Shown: positions 12,801 through 32,890, counted from the first letter of the stretch. The stretch is 64,000 bases of DNA from Desmodesmus armatus (GCA_007449985.2 VIIQ02000205.1:1-64000), one strand, 5' to 3'. Notes: generated by a model from the letters alone, not told the origin. Made by a program: numbers and translations.

Positions 12801-15441
12801 GGCATGTCACACCCTTCCTCGGCAAAGTAGCCCGTGTGAGAGGTGCATTGCACACCCTCGTACAATCCAAAGCCATGCCACTGCTACTGCCCCTCCCCGC
12901 ACAGCCATGTGTGTGCATGAAAGGTCAAGCGACCTCAGGCATGGCATGCGCATGTGTGCTGACGCCCACGGTTGCGCAACCTTGGAGAGCAGCACACATG
13001 TGCACATACACCGATGTGACAGGACGCAGCCCTGCGGCACAGCAGCACCTGGCAGGCCAATAGAAACAACCCAATGACACAAAGGAACCCAGACCACCGC
13101 CACGTCACACCCTTCCTTCCTGGCACACAGCAGCACATGTATGTGTATATGTATATGTGTATGTACTATGATGCACCTCCCCCCCCCCCCCCCCCCCGCC
13201 GCCCTGGCACCAAGGCAGCACTACTGCTGCTGCCTCCCCCGCACAGCCGTGTATGTGCACCATGCCGTGACAACGGGATAGTCCACAACACAAATGTGCC
13301 AGGGACGCAGCACAGCAGCACCTGGCAGAGCAATTGAAGCAACCCGGTCACACAAACGCAGGCCACCGGCATGTCACACCAATCGTCCCCCTCCCCCCCC
13401 CCCCCCTCCCCGGGACACACTAACACACACACAGGCCCACGCCCCTAAACCCCCTAGACCGCCCCCCCAAACACACACGCATACAACCCCCGTCACCCCC
13501 CCCCCCTGCCTGGCCCCCTTACCTTGCCAGCAGCACCATCAGCAGCGATCCCCCCCCCCCACACACACACTTTAATTGATGCTTATACATAGTTTGTTGC
13601 TGGGCGTACCCACGCCCTTATACTTAACTTCGGACTGTCACAACTTTTGATGGTGGATGGATTGGCTGGATGCACACCTTGTGTCAACACACAACCCTAC
13701 CCCACCCACCCACCCACCCACCCACTCATCCACCAGGGGTGGCCCCTCAACCCAGACATCCCCCCCCCCCCTCACCTTGCCAGCAGCACCATCAGCAGTG
13801 ACATCAAAGCCAGCCAAGCCACCAGAGCAGCCACCACACCACAGCCAGCAAAGATGCCGGCGTTGGCATAGCTCACGGTCTTGGCCCCTGGAATCCTGCA
13901 GGGCATAGGCAGTCAAGAGCACACAAACAGTGAGAGACAGGGGGGGGCGGGGCAGCCGGTGTGGGCGCAAGGAAATCTCTTACACACATGCAGAGGGACT
14001 TTTTGTGCTGCAAATGATCACATACACGCCTAGCATCACAAGCAGGACATGTTCACTGCACAGCACAATGACAATGCACGTGCCAGTCGCATGCCAACAG
14101 CATGACGCCACCCCATCCTTGCCTGTGCCCTGCATCCTCATATGAACGCATGCCCCCCCCCCCCCCCCCAATGCACCCCACTACCACCACCATCCGATGC
14201 ACACATGACCCCCCCCCCCAAAAGGGCCACCGCCGTGTGTGATCCCCGCCTCCCCCGCTTCCACTGCACAGATGCATCCCCCACCCCTACCATCCTCGGT
14301 CCCCCCCCCCCAACCCTTGCCAACGCACATGTACCCCTCCCCCTCTCCCCATGCACACATACAGCCAGCTGTAGTGCCCGCATGCCCAGCCCTAGTCAGG
14401 CCAAGCCCACCGGTACAGGACTTGACAGTACAAGGAATGCACGTAATGCTGCACGCTACACCTTTGCCCCCAGCCACGATTTGCACATGGCCATGATCAT
14501 TCTGGATGCCTGCTCCAGGGTGGAGCTGACTGTGCTGGCAACTCCGTCCATCCCGCCCCTGCACACACTGTGTGGTGGGGTGACCCCACCATCCATGCAC
14601 CACCCTATTTCCCCTTCCAGTGCACCCCCTCCCGCCCAATGCACACGTACCCCCCCACCCCCACCCCCACCCACCCCCATCCCACATACGCCGCCCTGCA
14701 GCTACTGCATTCCAAGCGCCGTTTGAGCACCTGCGCTCCCCCATAACGAGCTCTACAGTGTACGAATGCACATACTTTCATATCGCGGGACCCCCCCCCC
14801 CCCCCCCCCCCCCCGGGGCACAAACCTTGACAGGATGCTGGATGCCTGCTCCAATGTTGAGCTGACTATACTGGCTGGCGACCCTTCCTGCTGCTTGGTG
14901 TAGCCCCCCTTGCTGCCCTGAGAACCATCCTGCAGCAGCACATAGCAGCAGCAGCAGCAGCATAAGGAATTGAAAGAGCGAGTGACACAGCTACTGGAGA
15001 CAGTGGGGGCCCCACTGGCAGTGTGTCTTGATGCTGTACCTGTCATCCCATTCTGCTGGGGTGAGCGGCCAAAGCACGCCTGCTACTGCCTCAGAGTTGC
15101 CACAGCAACTGCTGCTGAACTGCCTCTCTGATCAGATGCACCCCTCATACAAGCGCAACTGCAACGGTAGCTGCCTGCCAAGGCACCAGGGTTGAGTCAA
15201 GCTGTTGCACTGCTGTTGTGGTGTGTCAAAGCAGGACACCTCGTTGAAGCACCATACACGTGCACGATAATCTCATTCGTGTTTGATACATGATCCCAAG
15301 GCCAGAGGCTCAGCTGCATACCTCGTTTGATGCCCTGTCTGGATTCCAGTAGTCCTCTCCAGGCTGTTCTGTCACAGGGCTGTCTGCACTGCTACCCACA
15401 ACATCCTCGTACCCGCCGTACCCACGAGCTGTAAACGACAT
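2794..15441 (-). CDS. Seipin-like ER/lipid-droplet protein (C-terminus not found)
   Basis: Seipin is an ER membrane protein that assembles at ER-lipid droplet contacts and controls droplet formation. Exons on the minus strand: 15322-15441 (ATG at 15441), 14826-14929, 13776-13895 (first membrane segment, AALVAWLALMSLLMVLLA), ~5865-5947, 5207-5247, 4890-4940, 3595-4064, 3238-3333 and 2794-3173 (further hydrophobic segments). Family signatures in order: PHFDYTAGPAAAVVW; then QYD joined to LAVELEMPGSPQLDMVQ across an intron, matching the seipin YDV..L.(L/M)PeS motif; LLFRIASSLALGP; DLSLFESFQNP; and PRVYNAHAKLDV before the membrane segment. Phases agree across all junctions except between exons 4 and 5, where an exon or donor is unresolved. 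Exon 7 is two bases short: one base is missing near 3932 and one near 3695. The last exon ends at a donor, so the C-terminus is off-window or unrecognised. The spliced part is ~485 codons. Confidence 0.8.
3347..3394. repeat. CAG/CTG microsatellite in seipin intron
   Basis: A pure run of about 16 AGC/GCA triplets immediately upstream (in the minus-strand sense) of the acceptor of the exon starting at 3333. In the sense strand it reads CTG repeats where a polypyrimidine tract would lie. Confidence 0.9.
4230..5375 (-). repeat. Seipin exon echoes (exons 5, 6 and 7)
   Basis: Partial copies of exons 5-7 lie beside the real ones. Three copies of the exon 7 head and its acceptor are at ~4230-4320, ~4400-4520 and ~4590-4670. 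Each reads like VTGEL/VSGELLAPHG, then P.P.LLFR, but runs into a stop. A copy of exon 6 at ~5092-5160 (ELEMPGSPQPDMVQ) has lost one base that the copy at 4890-4940 retains, so I chose the latter as functional. A copy of the exon 5 head with its acceptor is at ~5337-5375. Confidence 0.7.
6090..9620. repeat. Tandem repeat field R1 in seipin intron 3 (~240-bp unit)
   Basis: About 15 diverged copies of a ~235-255-bp unit. An easy anchor is CACAGCTGCACGTGCACC or a variant, seen near 6132, 6268, 6609, 6843, 7077, 7313, 7562, 7788, 8045, 8297, 8838, 9088, 9345 and 9559. It is followed by an AGCTCA...GTGCTGA block and by GATGCACA.GCAGC. No exon with seipin character occurs inside. It looks like an intronic satellite rather than a dispersed transposon: no terminal repeats or coding frames are visible. 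Confidence 0.75.
10040..13350. repeat. Tandem repeat field R2 in seipin intron 3 (~280-bp unit)
   Basis: About 12 diverged copies anchored by GCTGTTGCTGCTGCCTG-like sequence (near 10068, 10342, 10620, 10898, 11200, 11722, 12175, 12390, 12638, 12883, 13216). The unit continues with GTGTGTGGTTCAGCAAGCTG, GTGCTGACAGAACAG, CAGCAGCACCTGGCAGACC and CAGCATGCCACACA blocks. Poly-C runs recur at a similar phase in many units. It shares short blocks with field R1 (GATGCACATGCA), so the two may be one old family. Confidence 0.7.
13518..13549 (-). repeat. Echo of seipin exon 3 3' end
   Basis: A near-copy of the last ~25 bases and donor of the exon at 13776-13895, lying ~250 bases downstream of it in the direction of transcription. 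Confidence 0.7.
14501..14546 (-). repeat. Echo of seipin exon 2 3' end
   Basis: A diverged copy of the region of exon 14826-14929 encoding SSTLEQASS (here SSTLEQASRM), lying downstream of the real exon in the direction of transcription. Confidence 0.7.
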
Positions 15442-16148
15442 AATGTCGGTCCAAAGACCGCTTAGAGGGGTTGGATAGCCTTCACACGGCAAGGCACCAC
15501 TGTTTTGTCAGACAGCCCTTGGTGCTGGTGCTGTTCAGTTGATCATAGCCAAGGCGGACAGATTGGTGGCACGTCTGTCTCAAACAACATATGGACACTC
15601 ACAGAAGCGACGCATGCAGCCGATATGGTGATTCTTCGATGAGGCGCATGACTCACCCCTACGCAATCAGGTTCAGAACGGGTTGAAGGCTCGAGCGCAC
15701 CTGCAAAATTGTGCAAATGTTGACGACCTTGCTCTACATGGACTGATGGGGCTGAAATCCTTGCCTCACCAACACATTGGACCGATCTGATCTGCAAAGT
15801 GCATCACGCTTCGCTTGTCACTATGGGTGCGCACAGCTGGACAAGGGTATTGTGAGATCCTCACAAAGCAAGGATTTGTGGGTGTATGTTGCTCACCATC
15901 ACCTGACCACCCTCAGTCTGCCGCAGCCCGCATTGCATACTTATAGTCGCCGGCGCATTCATGCCCTTATAGGCCCACCCGAAAAGTGCAAACACGCCTT
16001 CCAAAGCGAGCACCCGCAACCCACACTCACAAGCCAACCGCGCTTACACCCGGGTATGTTACAACACCAACCAAAACAACAGCAATCACAACCCAGTGCA
16101 ACTTGCGCTGCTGCTCAGCACACCATCACCCCTCCCTCTCTCACTCCC
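15442..16148. other. Interval between seipin start and YIPF stop
   Basis: About 700 bases upstream of the seipin ATG and downstream of the YIPF stop. It should contain the seipin promoter and 5' UTR and the YIPF 3' UTR. I see no coding exon and no recognisable TATA element or terminator. It is notably free of long homopolymers compared with the flanking introns. Confidence 0.5.
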
Positions 16149-19100
16149 TCACGTCGTCTCCGCAACGCCCCGATACCTGAAAAAGTACAGCCTCAGAGCC
16201 AGCCCCACCCCCAAGTGGATCGCCAGCATACTACCCAGCAGTATCAGCGCCCGCGCCGGCGCCGCTTCGTAAATCGTCTGTTTGAGGTTCACAACAATGA
16301 ACAGACCTGACACCCCCGTAGCCAGCATAACTGCCAGCCAGCGCACCCAGCCAATGGGGACGATGCACACGAATGCCATGGGGATGAAGATGGTCAGGCT
16401 GTAGCCGTAGATGCACCACACGTTGGCCAGCTTGATCTCAGACCTGAAGGGACAGCACAGCACAGAGCAATGTAGGACAGTCAGCAAAGTACAGAAAATT
16501 CAATACTGTACAGTACATCTTGAAACACAGCTTTGCCGCAGGAGTGCAGGCGCACACAGCAACATACAGGAACAGACAGCCAGTACATCACAAACCACCA
16601 AACGCCACCAGCCTCAGAAAGCAAGCCCCCCCCCCCCCCCCCGCATGCACTAAAAAGAAAACAACAACAAAAGTACCGGTTGCTGAATCACCCCACCTGA
16701 ACCAGCGCAGCGCAAAGAACAGCACCAGCCCCAGCACAAACACGTAGCCGTAAAACATGAGGGCGCTGTAGCTCATCTTGGCATAGTCGGTGTACCACTG
16801 GTGAGACACCACACTGCTGCCGCTGTCGGTGCTGTTGCCGCCAGGTCCTGCTGCTGAGTGCTTCTGCTCGCTGCGGAAGGCGATGAAGTCGGCATAGTTG
16901 CCCGCAACTGTGTGTGGGGGGGGGGGGGATTCGACAATAGGTATGGGAGCAACAGGCAGCAGCAGCCAGCAGCAAGTAGTCAGGATGTGGCAGCTCGAGT
17001 GCCACTGGTGGGACACCACACTGCTGCTGGTGTCGGTGCTGAAACCACCACCCCCTGCTGCAGAGTGCTTCTGCTGCTCGCTGCGGAGGGCGATGAAGTC
17101 GGCATAGTTGTTAGCCAGTGTTGGAGTCACTCAACCGTACCACTCCCCATGATACTCATGATCCACCTCTGCCTTGTCCACCCCCCCCCCCACACACACA
17201 CAACCTGCCCTGGTTTTCCGTACCAGCGTCATTGTTTGACTATCCTTGTCGGATGACTGCTAGTCGGCATGCATGTGCACGCATGCAGTCTCTCTGTCGA
17301 CCACACCCGTACATGTGCATGAACTCGGGTCAGAAGATATTTGGCTTTGATGCAAGCGATCCCCCCTCCCCCTTGCCACCCACGCAACCACCCGTTTTCC
17401 CTTTCACACACCTGCAGTCACAGAGATGAGTGTTGGTGCCACGCAGAAGGGCCCATGACCAGCCTCTGCCACCCCCCCCCCCTCCCTCCCCTTGCACTTC
17501 AGGTCACAAATGCGAGTACTGTAGCCACCCTTTTAAACTTTCACCCTCAATACACATGACCTGCATCTGCCTTGAACACTCCAAACGCCCCCCCCCCCTG
17601 CCCCAACCACCCCCTCCCTCCCTCCCTCGCACCTGCTGTCACGAAGATGAGTGTTGTTGCCACCCAGAAGGGCCCATACAGGTCTGGGCTGGTCATGGTG
17701 ACGGACATGAAGTCGGGCTTGAGGGGACCCAGGAAGGAGCTGCCCACGCGCCACACAACATCCTGCAGGGCAGAGACATGGCACAGATTGATGGAGCATA
17801 TTTAAAAAAGGACATGGCATGTTACCAGATGACAGGACAGGGCAGGACAGGACAAGGTGTTAGATCAGGCTTCACGGGACCAAGGAAGGAGCTTCCTACA
17901 CGCCACACAACGTCCTGCACAGCAATGATACGGCAAAAAATGATGGGGCACGGCAGGAAACATTGGGACAAGACAGGAACAGGAGTCATGCAGGACCCAG
18001 GAAGAGCTGCCCACACACCAAACACCATCATCCACATGCTGAACGGATGCAGAAGTGTGTTGACGTTGAAAAACAGCCATGACCGTCCAGCAGGTCAATT
18101 GGCGATTGGCAATTCAGCATGGCGTGTAGCTTGACGGACTTCAGTCAAGCTGCACACCATGCTGAAGCGGCTGTCGCCAACTGACCTGCTGGACGGTCAG
18201 GGGGAGGTTGGCATGTAGCAGCCATGTTCTCTCACTACCGCAGGTAACCTGCACCTGCAGTCTATTTGTGCACCACCAATCCAGAGTGCAATGCCATCAA
18301 AGCAAGAGGGACAATGTGTACTGGAACGTACACGCATGCTCCATCCCAACAGGCCTTACATTCTAGGGTCTAAAGGATAGTGTCAGACCCTGAATTACCC
18401 CCCCCGGGCACCTTAGTGTCCACATCAAAGTAAGGACGGTAGCGCCGCACATTCCAGAAGGGGTAATGTGAGGGGTCGTCAGCATCGCCTGGCAGGGAGG
18501 TGTTGGCGGGTGGCGCTGAGGCTGGACGCACATTGCCGCCGTTTGCTGCTGCTGGACCACCACCTGTTGGTGAGGGCGAGAGTTTTGTGTAGGGTAGAGC
18601 AGACGGGCACAGTGGAATGAGATAAAGTCAGGTGAATTCGCCTGATTTCAATGTACATTCAACCTTGGCAATCAACCCGGGCAACAAGGTATTGACGAGT
18701 GTAGCTGAGGTTGGATGCACAGTGCCGACATTTGCTGCTGCTGGCCCACCTGTCGGTGTCGGCGGAATCAGGGCAGGGCAGAAAGGCAGGGTGGAGTGAG
18801 ATGAGGTGAGGTGGAGTGAGGGTGAGAAACGACCGTGTTGGATCAGCTTGCCAACAGGCCTCTGTGTAGCCTTCTGCTGCATGTGCATGTACTGTTTCAG
18901 GATGACTGCTGACGCTGATACTTTGGCACGGTCCATGCCACGCATGGAAGGGTTTGGAAGCCACTGACATGCTGCTGTGCGCAAGTTGCTGCTGATGTCA
19001 CAAATGCCGCTGGGAAGGTGTCTGAAAGTGCTGGGTGTCTGAGATATCGCTGGGTGGACAGGATGCCCAGGGCCCTGAACATCCGTGCTGACGTGCACCT

Positions 19101-19794
19101 CTGCCCAGCTGTCAACAGCAGCTGCCTGACGTGCCATCTGACCAGAAGCTCAAATGCTCTACTGCTTGTGCCCTGCACGTGCCCTGCAACCCACCTGGCC
19201 TGCCTATACTGCCTGTGACCGCTGTGCTGCTCAAGTCGGACTCTGCAGGACACACAAAAACACATGATAGGCAGCACAAGCGATGCAGGGGTTGATGTCG
19301 ATCACACGGGATTGGACAACAGAGACATACATGCTGTCTTGCGGCACCGATCTGCATCAGTCATCCGAGGGTCTACCTGCTGAGGGACCACCCACACGAA
19401 CTGTACTGCTGGGCGGATGCTAGAGAACAGGACGGAATGCGAACAGCATACCTGTGAAGGGTAGGGCTGGGACCGTGCCTCCTGCTGCTGGCACTGCAGG
19501 ACCAGCTACTGCTGGCGGGGTAGCTGCTGGGGACCTGTATGGTGCTGCTGCAGGCTGCGGGCTGGGTACAGCAGCTGGCTGCACTGCTGGCACAACAGCA
19601 TCTACTGTCTCGCTCAGATCAGGCGGGACGTAGGTAGTGTTGAGCTCATACAGGGTGCTGTCAGCGAACGGGTTGTCCTGCAGACATGCAAGCCAGTGGT
19701 GAGGGATGTCAAGAGCATCACAGCAGGTATGATCTCAGTGGGCAGTGCAGGGGAGGGGAGTACTGCTTACCCGTTGTCGATAGGGATCCGCCAT
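16149..19794 (-). CDS. Yip1-domain membrane protein, YIPF1/YIPF2 type
   Basis: Yip1-family proteins are multipass Golgi/ER membrane proteins that bind Rab GTPases and act in vesicle traffic. Six phase-consistent exons give 345 residues: 19771-19794 (MADPYRQR), 19452-19677, 18412-18563, 17633-17762, 16697-16907 and 16149-16443 with a TGA stop. The N-terminus has a DNPFAD motif, then a Pro/Ala-rich linker. The family core follows: PHYPFWNV-like sequence (HYPFWNVRRYRPYFDVDT), SPDLYGPFWVATTLIF, the second segment around ALMFYGYVFVLGLVLFFAL, IYGYSLTIFIPMAFVCIVP, and two more helices ending LYFF. Five hydrophobic segments match the family, and the length is normal. The sixth exon could also use a donor just after LYFF, but the frame runs to a stop nine codons later. 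It shares its promoter interval with the divergent TRF4 gene. Confidence 0.93.
17008..18757 (-). repeat. YIPF exon echoes
   Basis: Degenerate copies of YIPF exon ends sit inside its introns. 17008-17115 copies the head of exon 5 (NYADFIALRSEQ) but with the acceptor side altered. ~17413-17468 copies the 3' end of exon 4 and its donor. ~17868-17928 copies the head of exon 4 (DVVWRVGSSFLGPVKPD), with a weaker third copy near 17990-18030. ~18680-18757 copies the head of exon 3 (GGPAAANVGTV). Copies of 3' ends lie downstream in the direction of transcription. Copies of the exon 3 and exon 4 heads lie upstream. The exon 5 head copy lies upstream of the real exon 5. Confidence 0.75.
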
Positions 19795-20127
19795 GTGAGC
19801 TTCAACTAGTTCAGAGGTGTATATGTGCACCAAGAAAATGGCTATGTTTCCAGCTATTCCCGTTTGCTGTGTTTGCTGGGCTCAACACTCTTGGACAGCT
19901 GCAGTTGACTTAGTATGTGTATGTTGCAGTATTTGACGTCCACAAAAAGGTGAAGTAGGGGGGATCATTCAAAGCTGGAGCAAGGGTGCACGTGGAAGGG
20001 AACAGTCTACAAGCATGTGTGACCAGAGTGAGTTGGTTGGGCGGTTTTGTACAGATGATAGAGCTCCAGAGACTGTGTCGGAGCTTTACTGTTTGATCGT
20101 TTGGTTTTGAGTAAATCCATAGTGACA
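19795..20127. promoter_or_regulatory. Divergent promoter interval, YIPF / TRF4
   Basis: Only 333 bases separate the YIPF start codon (minus, 19794) from the first in-frame ATG of the TRF4 gene (plus, 20128). Both 5' UTRs and both core promoters must fit here unless upstream non-coding exons exist. I see no clear TATA box. The segment is unusually AT-balanced and homopolymer-free for this window. Confidence 0.5.
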
Positions 20128-28414
<8,287 letters not shown>

Positions 28415-29680
28415 GGCTGATGTAGTGCAAGGAGGCCTTCAAGTTTGTAGTGCAGGTTGGTGGAACCGTGCTGGTGTGGTGCCAGTGGTTTTGTGTTTGT
28501 TTTGCTTCAAGTGCTGTATGCTGCCGGCATTGGTGTTGTCGGGTTGGTTGTGCCTGGATGGAGCAAGTGGTGGCGGCTCCTGCCAGTCCTTTGGCAGCTC
28601 GTACTCTGAGCAGCAATATGACCACAGCGAGGGGCGCAGGAGGAACTGAGGCTGATGTAGTGCACGGCTGCAGTACTTTGTTGTACAGTGCACGATTGTA
28701 CCAGTGATCTCAGCTGGGTTTCGGCTTTACGGTACTGTAAATGTCTCACGTTGTGAATTGTAGCAGCAAATGGCATCTACGCAGCAGTATGTTATCACAT
28801 CGTATGGTAGCCCAGGCACATGGGCTGCATCAGTGTGTGTCGTGTGTGCCATTGTTGGTGCAGCTGCTGGTGTGTCAGCAGGTGGCAGTTGTCAGGCGGT
28901 GCATGCATTGTTTGAAGGCTGATCAACAACCCTCACAGCAGGGGTGACTGTAATTTCGGGATGCAACAAGGCAATCAAGGGTCTCAAGATGAAGCTGCTG
29001 CTGGGTGACATCGTCAGTGCATGTGTGCAGTAAAGCGCAGCATTTTGTGAGCCTATGCTATTATTGTCAACCTGAACCTCAGTAGAGAACAGCTACAAGG
29101 TTATCTATGCCTGCAAATCCATCTTGCAACACGCTAGATTGCCCGCCCAACAACCAGCAGTCAACATCTAGAAGCCTGGGCGTTCTCAAGTAAGGTGCCT
29201 GCAACACCTAGACTGGCTGGCGGTTGCACATAAACACATGGCTGTTACTGGCATACAACCAACCGTTGACACATGCACCAACGGTGGCACCTGAACGTCC
29301 AACGAATCTTTGCACCGTGGCATTTGGCAAACCAGCATACCCCCACGCACCACAGCCCCCATTGGCATTGCAGCTGCTACCAAAAGCTTGTTTGAACACA
29401 TGCTGCCAACAAGCATCACCAGCGCCAATGCCAGCGCCAGCACCACCACCACCACCACAGTGATGTTCATTAAACCCAACACACTGAACATAGGGGCTGA
29501 TGCAGCCCTGGCCACTCTGTCCGGGCCGGTAACACTGCTCTGCTGGTTGTGAGTGTCAGTTGTGCACCAGCCAGGGTGACATGCCATACGCACTACAAAG
29601 CAGCGGCTGCTGCCCCCCATGCAGCTGCCTCCCATGAGCTTCGCGCGATGGGGTTTCAGAGCACTAAGGGTGCAACCCTC
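28415..29680. other. Interval between TRF4 and F-box/LRR gene; TRF4 tail echo
   Basis: TRF4 3' flank and the tail-to-tail spacer. At ~28565-28665 there is a copy of the last ~90 bases of the TRF4 coding region (QSFGSSYSEQQYDHSEGRRR, then a stop) plus its 3' flank GGCTGATGTAGTGCA. The rest holds short frames only. A plus-strand frame at ~29224-29552 is Ala/Thr-rich and not recognised. Confidence 0.6.
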
Positions 29681-29689
29681 AGCTCCAAG

Positions 29690-31896
29690 CTGCAGCTTGC
29701 TCGAAGCAGCCCATGCTGAGGTTTGGCACTTTGAAAGCTGGCCTTGGCAGGCCCCGGGCCAGGTGGCCGAGGAGTTCCTCTGACAGCACATCATAGCTAG
29801 ACCTGAAACACATCACAGCAAGGCACACACATAGTGGCGACACGGTTACTGTTCATTTACGGGCCAGTGGCCTCATGGGCACCTGGCATCATGACTTGAT
29901 GACTTTGCCAATCTCTGAAACGGCACTCTCAGCACTCTCATGTCGCCAAGACGTGCTTACTCACCGTCACCATAGGCTGCAACTGCTGCAAACGCATGTG
30001 CCACTTGTTGGTCCTCATGGTGCAGATGATGGGAAGACCCTTGTGATCTGGTGCCAGATGGGCTCGCTATCAGGTTCCTGCACCGTGCGTGGCATGGCAT
30101 GGTCACAAATGTAAAGCAGCAAGGCAGTGTAAACACATGCTAGACAAGACACGTTGTCTGATTGACACAGCCAAAGACGACTATCAGTGAACAGTGTGCA
30201 GACCGGTGAGTTGGTGAGCAAGGTTTGCAGGAATCCTGCAGGGAAGCTGAGCAACCCCATTGCTCAAGCAATTGCCCATGTACTGACCAATCTACGATAG
30301 AACTTTGCCAGCCATGGGGCGTGATTCAACTAACCTGTGAGAAGAAGTTGAGGATGACTGGATCATTGTCCCACGTTTGAGCTTGCCACGTCAGCTTGGT
30401 CAGCTGCCGTAGCTGCGTCAGCTGCGGCATCCAACCCACTGTTGGGTCCAAAGGATGCGCCAAGATGAGTTCCCTCAAGCCTGTCAACTGACCTAGGGGC
30501 TGCCAGAACCCAGATGGATACAGAGGAGCACAGAGCCGGAGTCGATGCAGCCCACTTAGTCCATGCAGCAGCCACATCAACCGTGGGCTGAAATCAAGGC
30601 CAAGTATGTCCAGTGACTGCAGTGCAGGGCAACAGCTTACCAAACCCTGTAAGCTCGTGCGCTCAGGGGCCACGGGGTCTCCGGGCACCACATGGCTGGG
30701 GAGCTGAACACCCGCAATGTTCAACTCGGTCAGGTTGGGCCACTGCTTGCCGGTTGCAAACACGTGCTGCCAGCCCCCATACGGCAACCAGCACCGACTA
30801 ATGTTGAGGTGCTGCAGCTTGCTGCTTGCTAACATGGCGGAGTCAACCTCTGCAGGTGCTCCAGGGGTTGAAGCGGCATAGCCGTCAGGCAAAGACTTCA
30901 GCTTGACCTGTTGCAGACTGTGTGGTAGGCTGAGGTATGTCAGCTTCACCAGGGGGTTCTCGGCAAATCCTGACTCCATCAGCCTCTGTCCAGAAGCATC
31001 TGAAGTGAACGGGGCATACAGCTTGCATCTGTCAAGGCTGACGTGCTGCAGCTGGGTCTTCCCAAACAACGCACTCAGTTCGAACCTGCAGGTAAGTAAG
31101 TCCAGCCGTGTGAGGTTACACGTGCCAGATAAGATGCCACCATGCACCCAGTAGCAGGCTGCACCGCCATCCAGCCGCAAGTCCATCAACGTGGTAAGCG
31201 GGACCAGGGGCTGCGTCGCAAATCTTGGTCGCTTATGCAGTGGTACCGTCGCCAAGATGACGTCGTCTGTCCAGTGGAGATCCAGCCGTCCAATCTCAAG
31301 GTAGGTGAGGTGGTGGAGCGGTTGCAGCGCTGCGGTTGGAAGCAACACCCATCATTGGCGACATCGCGTAGGCCCGCGATGCTGAGGTGCTCTAGACCAG
31401 ATTGCAGCCGGTAAAGGAGTGGAAACCACCTTTTGTCCAAGTCAAGTACCTTGCAGTCACTGAGCCGCAGCTGCCTCAGGGCTGCTATGTTGGCAGAATG
31501 CCCCAGCACGCCTTGAAACCCACCAGCTGGCAGCAGCTGCACCTCAAGCCCAGGAATTGATATCTGCAGACTAGTCAGCTGCCGGTTGACAGGCAGCTGA
31601 CGAAGTGAGGCTCTGAGGTCGACCTCGCTGTGGAGCGTGACGGTCTGCATGTGCCTGCCATGCTTGGACAGGTACACCTGCATGCTGTCAACCTGCTGCT
31701 GGTTGGTCACTGTTGCTGTGAAGCTGCGCAGCGCTATAGCAGCTGCCTGGTGCAGCCTGCTGTGTGCCCTGGCGGCACTGAACAAACTATGCAGATCTTC
31801 GCCTAGAAACTGCAGCACTGCCAGCAGGCAGGGGTCTGGCAGCGCCAGCAGTGGGCTCGCTGACTCAGCTGCTGCTGTTGGCGCCTGACTGACCAT
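29690..31896 (-). CDS. F-box / leucine-rich-repeat protein (3' end uncertain)
   Basis: F-box proteins recruit substrates to SCF ubiquitin ligases. The main exon is 30335-31896, from ATG at 31896. An F-box-like segment (LLALPDPCLLAVLQFLGEDL, then LFSAARAHSRLH, about residues 19-55) is followed by many irregular LRRs such as HLTYLEIGRLDL, TTLMDLRLDGG, TRLDLLTCRFEL, LQSLDILGLDF and LRELILAHPL. One base is missing at the GGG near 31350: 1562 nt where 1563 gives an open 521-codon exon. The last 3' exons are less sure. 29965-30066 (phase 0, LPIICTMRTNKWHMRLQQLQ) is strongly coding-like. A segment near 29690-29790 (SSYDVLSEELLGHLARGLPR) looks coding but its phase does not join simply. An alternative acceptor would end the gene at about 30015. 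A CACAG directly before the ATG suggests an upstream 5' UTR exon. Confidence 0.8.
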
Positions 31897-32365
31897 CCTG
31901 TGGAGCAACAGGGCAGACACCGAAATGCACGCGACTGTTGGAGACGACTAAGCTGAAACCGAGGGCGGATCATCAAGTGCCCTTGTAACAAAACGGTGTA
32001 AGCAACAACAGCAGACTTGCCCTCACAGCAGCAGCTCAACCTGACGCACCTCGGAAGCATTGCCATGTTTGCAAGTATAACCTAGAAGCAACCTGCAGTA
32101 CAAATCCAATCGGTGCTTGCTGGATTGAGTCGTACCGATGACTGTCGGGAAACTAGCGAACTGATCTGAAACAACCGAACGCTGTTTTCAACAGGCTCAC
32201 AAACCACAGACCAGATGTATGGAAAAACTTTGCCAATTATTTCATGTTTTGTGTTCCTCGGTGTCCGGCGGAGAAGGTACAGTAGTTGACTCATAGTTGA
32301 TTCTTGTTACTTCGTTGAGTAATATATGACATAATGACATTTGATATATGACCAACTGCAGCTTG
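31897..32365. other. 5' flank of the F-box/LRR gene
   Basis: About 470 bases containing the presumed promoter and 5' UTR of the F-box/LRR gene. It is more AT-rich than the surroundings and free of homopolymers. No exon is recognised. Confidence 0.4.
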
Positions 32366-32685
32366 GCTACGTATCCTGCTGCTCAGAAATCCCAGCAGGA
32401 TCAGTCAAGAACTCGTGATGGTGGTGGCCTGCTGCTGCTGCTGCTGCTTGCGGCTTGCCACCAACCCCAGCCATCATCCGTAAAGCAGGGGGACCCCCTC
32501 CCATCGGGCTGATCCCAAGTGGCGGCGGCCTTCCAAGGGTCGAGGGCTGAGCCCTAGCACCTCCCATGTTCAGGGTGGCACTGTGCTTTTGTTAGACATG
32601 ACTGGCGTGCTGTGACCCTTGCCTACTACTTATCCTGCTGCTCAGATATCCTAGCAGGATCAGTCAAGAACTCGTGATGGTGGCC

Positions 32686-32720
<35 letters not shown>

Positions 32721-32850
32721 GCGGCTTGCTACCACCCCCACCCATCATCCTCAAAGCAGCCCCCCCCTCCGCGGGGCCCCCCATCGGGCTAATCCCAAGC
32801 GGCGGCGGCCCGCAGCCCTAGCACCTCCCATGCTCAGGGTGGCACTGTGA
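32366..32850 (-). repeat. Two echoes of the LRR-gene terminal exon
   Basis: Two diverged tandem copies (~32370-32580 and ~32630-32850, period ~250) of the 3' part of the LRR gene's last exon. They include the GGPPALRMMAGVGGKP region, the His-rich HHHEFLTDPA segment, ISEQQD and the stop region. They lie downstream of the functional stop at 32891, as the echo rule predicts. Confidence 0.85.
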
Positions 32851-32890
32851 CTGTCGTTTAACATGACTGGCGTGCTGTGACCCTTGCCTA

